Of a stretch of DNA of 64,000 nt, positions 60,606-64,000 are shown in pieces (the stretch's first letter is position 1; every line of letters begins with the position of its first letter). A program made the translations under genes and the position numbers. Location of the stretch: NCBI GenBank assembly GCA_963556145.1, contig OY744469.1, forward strand, positions 3,134,767 to 3,198,766, written 5' to 3'. The stretch is from Hygrocybe punicea. Lineage: Eukaryota; Basidiomycota; Agaricomycetes; Agaricales; Hygrophoraceae. The notes beneath the pieces are model-generated. The model saw only the letters and a program-made list of their open reading frames with translations. It ran no database searches and was not told the DNA's origin.

Positions 60606-62816
60606 AACCATTTATAGCAATGTCTAGGCATCCTATTTAGACTATACTATTTAATACATTATATTTACTGTTTGGGTTTATGTCTTGAGAGTTTACAGCA
60701 GCAGAAACTTAATTATATACCCAAAATGAGCGATGCATAGATCATTTAACACAAATGTGCATGATCACAATTCAACACAGCCACTATAGAGGCTCTGCAT
60801 CATATGGATTCGTTTCCTCTTCATATTCTACTCTGTTCCTGTCCATTTCCAGTTCAATATCATCGATTCCACCTGATTCTGGTCCCCTCTAACAATTCCA
60901 CTCCAGATTCCAACTTCAGAATCATTCCTATCAACAATGCGATGTTCCTAATGACCCGGAATTAGTATGTTTCTATTTGTATATCATATATCTTTGTTTC
61001 CCATTCCCTAGTACATAGCACCTACCTCCTCTCCTCCTCTCCACTCATCCCCTATCACTTATAGCCTTTGCTTATAACACATGCCACCAGTAGTATAAAA
61101 GTTGTACATTTACACTACAAAACATATAGAAGAATACAGGTTATAATTCCACCTCACAAGGTTATCGCCCCACTTCAGTTCTGTTTCTTACCTCTTCTCA
61201 TATCCTCTATACTTATCTTCATCCTCTCTCATACTTCCCCTCTGTTCTGGAACCCCCAGATCTGGGTAGGATTGATTGAGACAACTCTATAGGAAACCTT
61301 GAACTCTTATGATCACTTCTTAGCTGATCATTCCCTTTCCATAGATTCCCATCTGGGTCTACAACCCCCACTCTCTGTCACACTTCCATCACACATTCAG
61401 TGCACCAAACACCAATGTCCAATATGACAACACCCAATGCCTAATGCCCCACATGCACAAACAGAAAAGGAAGCACAAAAGGGAACAACACTGGAAGAAC
61501 GGAAACGAGAATGGGGCAACTGCTTAGGAAATGGGAACAGCAATGAACAGCAACAGCAACAATCACAGCAACAGTCAAAGCAACTTCACAACCTGGATGC
61601 TTGTAGGTGGCCACATCAGTATGTTTTTTATTGATGTTTTAGACTATTCCTACCACCCACGCCCTTGCCCACAGCCTCAACATCCACAACAAAGATGACA
61701 CTACTAAAAGTGGCATAGATGGCAAGGGACACCCAATGGCCAGCAATGGCCCCCAGATGACCACAATGTGACCAAACAGAGAGGAGACAGGGATGACAGG
61801 AAAGACAGTAAAAATGGATGCACCACTGCCTAGGTAAGAATTCTGTTTTGTTTTCATTCTTTTCTTCTAATATGTTTTCTGCACAAAACAAAGAAAAAAG
61901 ACTTTATTTATGCCATGTACAGCACTGGTCCACTAAACAATTATGGTACTATAATATAAGGCAAATCTTATTCTAGAGACACCACCTTTACATAGCTTTC
62001 AAACCATGATATCAAGCACTGAAAAAATAGAAATATAGAACTTGCTATTATTACCCAGAGGCTCTGAGCATCCTCCTTGAGGTCAAGCACAACTGTCTTC
62101 ATGTGGTCATCTGTTATGTAATGTACCTAATGCCATATATAACATGCTTTATGCAATTTACTGTTATTGCTCAAATCACCAAGAAAGTAAGGAGGGGGAA
62201 AAAAGAACTTGTTCATGCCATGTACAGCACTGGCCCACTAAACAAGTGTGTCATAGTTGTGATGGCACACTAGTAGATAGTTAGTAGATGAACAGACAGG
62301 TGTGGTTTGGGCATGGTGTGCAAATCAGGACACTGTACCTGAACCTATATTACCCGTTTCAGAGTAACTGTAGGTAAACAACCCCTACCCATGCTAGGCC
62401 TTAAGAGCCCCAAGGTGCCAAAAAAGAACTTGTAATTTTCCTGATGATAGTGACCTGTTGCAGGATCAGGATCTTACTTCACAAGATACTCATTGAGGGC
62501 TGAGTGAAGTTGGGCCCTATAGTAAGAGGCATATGCAAAGTATATTCTCTGGAATACCTTATGGAAAGTACAACAGTATCAGTACTTGTGCTGTGTTGAC
62601 ATCTTAACAGTGGTTTATTGTAACTGATATTCACAATCTGTTAAAAAACAGAGTAAACTCAAGAGATGTATACTTACCAGATGAAAATGTTGTTTTCAGT
62701 GCAAAGACACAATGAATATAGAGAAGTACTTGACAATTCCTTGTCATTATTTTTAATACACTTGGTTTAGTGACTTCATATGATCTTATTATTTGCAAAT
62801 CAACATAACAGAAAGG
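60606..62816. other. AT-rich decayed repeat DNA
   Basis: No supported gene. A short + strand ORF at 61,437-61,634 contains a Gln run from CAG/CAA repeats and looks accidental. A motif of about 30 bp (ATGCCATGTACAGCACTGG, then CCACTAAACAA) occurs at about 61,912 and again at about 62,216, marking another dispersed repeat. Confidence 0.5.
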
Positions 62817-63000
62817 ATAGTTCTATTTACCCCAGGCTGCATCCAACTTCCCATACTCTATAAACTAATTGCTAAGTGAAAAATTTCACCAATCAATTTT
62901 AACTCAAGTCCTACTAGTGGTAAAATGACTGAGAAATCATGGCTATACTATGCCACCTATGCCACCTAAGATATGCAAAAACTAATTCTTGGCACATTCT
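62817..63000. mobile_element. Half copy of the ~430 bp MITE family
   Basis: TAGTTCTATTTACCCCAGGC is followed by the family landmarks AATTTTAACTCAAGTCCTACT and TGCAAAAACTAATTCTTG. The other end is missing, so it is truncated. Confidence 0.6.
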
Positions 63001-64000
63001 GTTTACACAGCCAGCCAGTTGAGCACCATTGAGCTTAAGCTAGAAAAGTTAGTCTACAGGGCAAAAATAATTGAGCCATAGCTTAGAAACAGGGTATTAA
63101 GCTTGGGATCAATTCCTGGAGAGACTGAGTCCTAAACTGAACTTCAGCCTGGGACAAATATAATTTGAAACTTAGCAAATTCACAACTATGGCCTGTGGT
63201 TTTTTTCAAACTTATGCAAGGTGCAAATTGTATCTACTAGCTTAATTGGGATAACCAAGGCCCAAAGAAGCAAAAAAAGAAAAAACATCAAGGACTTGAA
63301 CTTATGAATCATATCCAACACTACCCACTAGAAATTGTACCCATGACTACTGATCTACAGAAGACTTACAAATCTAGCCTAATGGAGTGTAATAAACAAC
63401 AGCCATCCTCTGCAGGCATATAATAGGCAACCCAAAGTGGCAAAGTGTGCCAAGCAATACCACAGGTTAGCATAGGGAAATAGCATGTTCATGCTGAGGG
63501 TGGTTTTGAATTGGTGCCCAGCGCAAAACTTGCTTAGTGCTCGGTACCAACTGCCAGCTTTGCACTAGTTACAGGGTCTTGCATAATAAGGTGCAGGTTA
63601 GGCGTCAAAAAATTTGATTGGTTGTGTTTGGTCCATAACTACTGTCACACTTGCATGGTCAAGATCAAGCTCACGACAATTGGCATTCTGCAATGTACTA
63701 GCCAGGATATTAGCATTGGCCTCGATGAAAAATACATGTTCACAGACCCTGGAATCTGGTCAGATGTATTTCCAAGGCAGGGTTTGTGTGTCTTGTCCAA
63801 ATCTCAGTTCTAGTCTTTCACTTTGCCATAACAATTGTCCAAAAGCAGGCTATGATAATCCTGAACAGTCTCCAGGTTGACATTGCCAACTGACATCTGT
63901 CAGGCTTTGAGGGCATCAGGGTGCAACTGCACAGGCATCAGCTGTGTCATCTCAGTCTACTGCTGAGCAGGCTATGATGCTTTTCTTGAAGCAGAGGCCA
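63001..64000. other. Unassigned sequence at the right edge
   Basis: Moderately AT-rich and CpG-poor. Open stretches around 63,614-63,880 have no family signature that I recognise. They could be a decayed retroelement ORF, but there is no protease, RT or integrase motif in view. Confidence 0.35.

Noticed and set aside
61437..61634. Gln-rich ORF as a gene
   Set aside because: It is short, produced by CAG/CAA repeats in AT-rich repeat DNA, with no start context, introns or family.
63614..63880. Two overlapping ORFs as a retrotransposon polyprotein fragment
   Set aside because: No protease, reverse transcriptase, RNase H or integrase motif is visible; the frames are short and mutually exclusive.

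Overview
This is a nuclear segment from a filamentous fungus, most likely an Agaricomycete basidiomycete. The evidence is the very intron-rich genes (introns about 49-80 nt), a fungal Zn2Cys6 regulator, an ECL1-like protein, SHR3, SUR2, VRG4 and a BEM3-type RhoGAP, and a spliceosomal gene structure throughout. I resolved about 170 introns by reading both strands and matching conserved family motifs across frames. No tRNA, rRNA or CRISPR was recognised.

Positions 1-51,200 are gene-dense euchromatin with 22 recognisable genes, mostly housekeeping: a THP3/LENG8-like SAC3 protein (3' end), SEN2, dynein intermediate chain, L-serine dehydratase, VRG4, pyruvate carboxylase, a nitronate monooxygenase, SmB, an ECL1-like protein, a SET protein, SHR3, a BEM3-like RhoGAP, a PQ-loop protein (ANY1/SLC66A2-like), clathrin heavy chain, RHO3, a Zn2Cys6 factor, a coiled-coil protein, MAK16, SUR2, CAF40/RCD1, an ADF-H/coiled-coil/PH protein and FMP32. 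There is no operon logic. Several neighbours share trafficking and polarity themes (clathrin, RHO3, BEM3-like, PQ-loop, VRG4, SHR3, dynein), but this is probably chance linkage.

From about 51.2 kb to the end the DNA becomes AT-rich, CpG-poor and lacks convincing genes. It is a graveyard of non-autonomous inverted-repeat elements. A 5.65 kb structure (53,773-59,423) has long degenerate terminal inverted repeats. It contains at least three copies of a ~430 bp MITE-like family and a 718 bp near-perfect palindrome. It also holds a third TIR element and a 680 bp TA-flanked MITE that sits inside one of the 430 bp elements and itself carries a candidate solo LTR. A second copy of the 680 bp MITE lies just outside.

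The most striking signal in the genic half is splicing. Thirteen introns (about 7-8% of those read) need a GC-AG donor to keep conserved protein motifs in frame. Several genes use microexons: 5 nt in pyruvate carboxylase, 7 and 9 nt in L-serine dehydratase, 10 nt in the Zn2Cys6 factor. These are easily missed by gene predictors and would cause frameshifted models.
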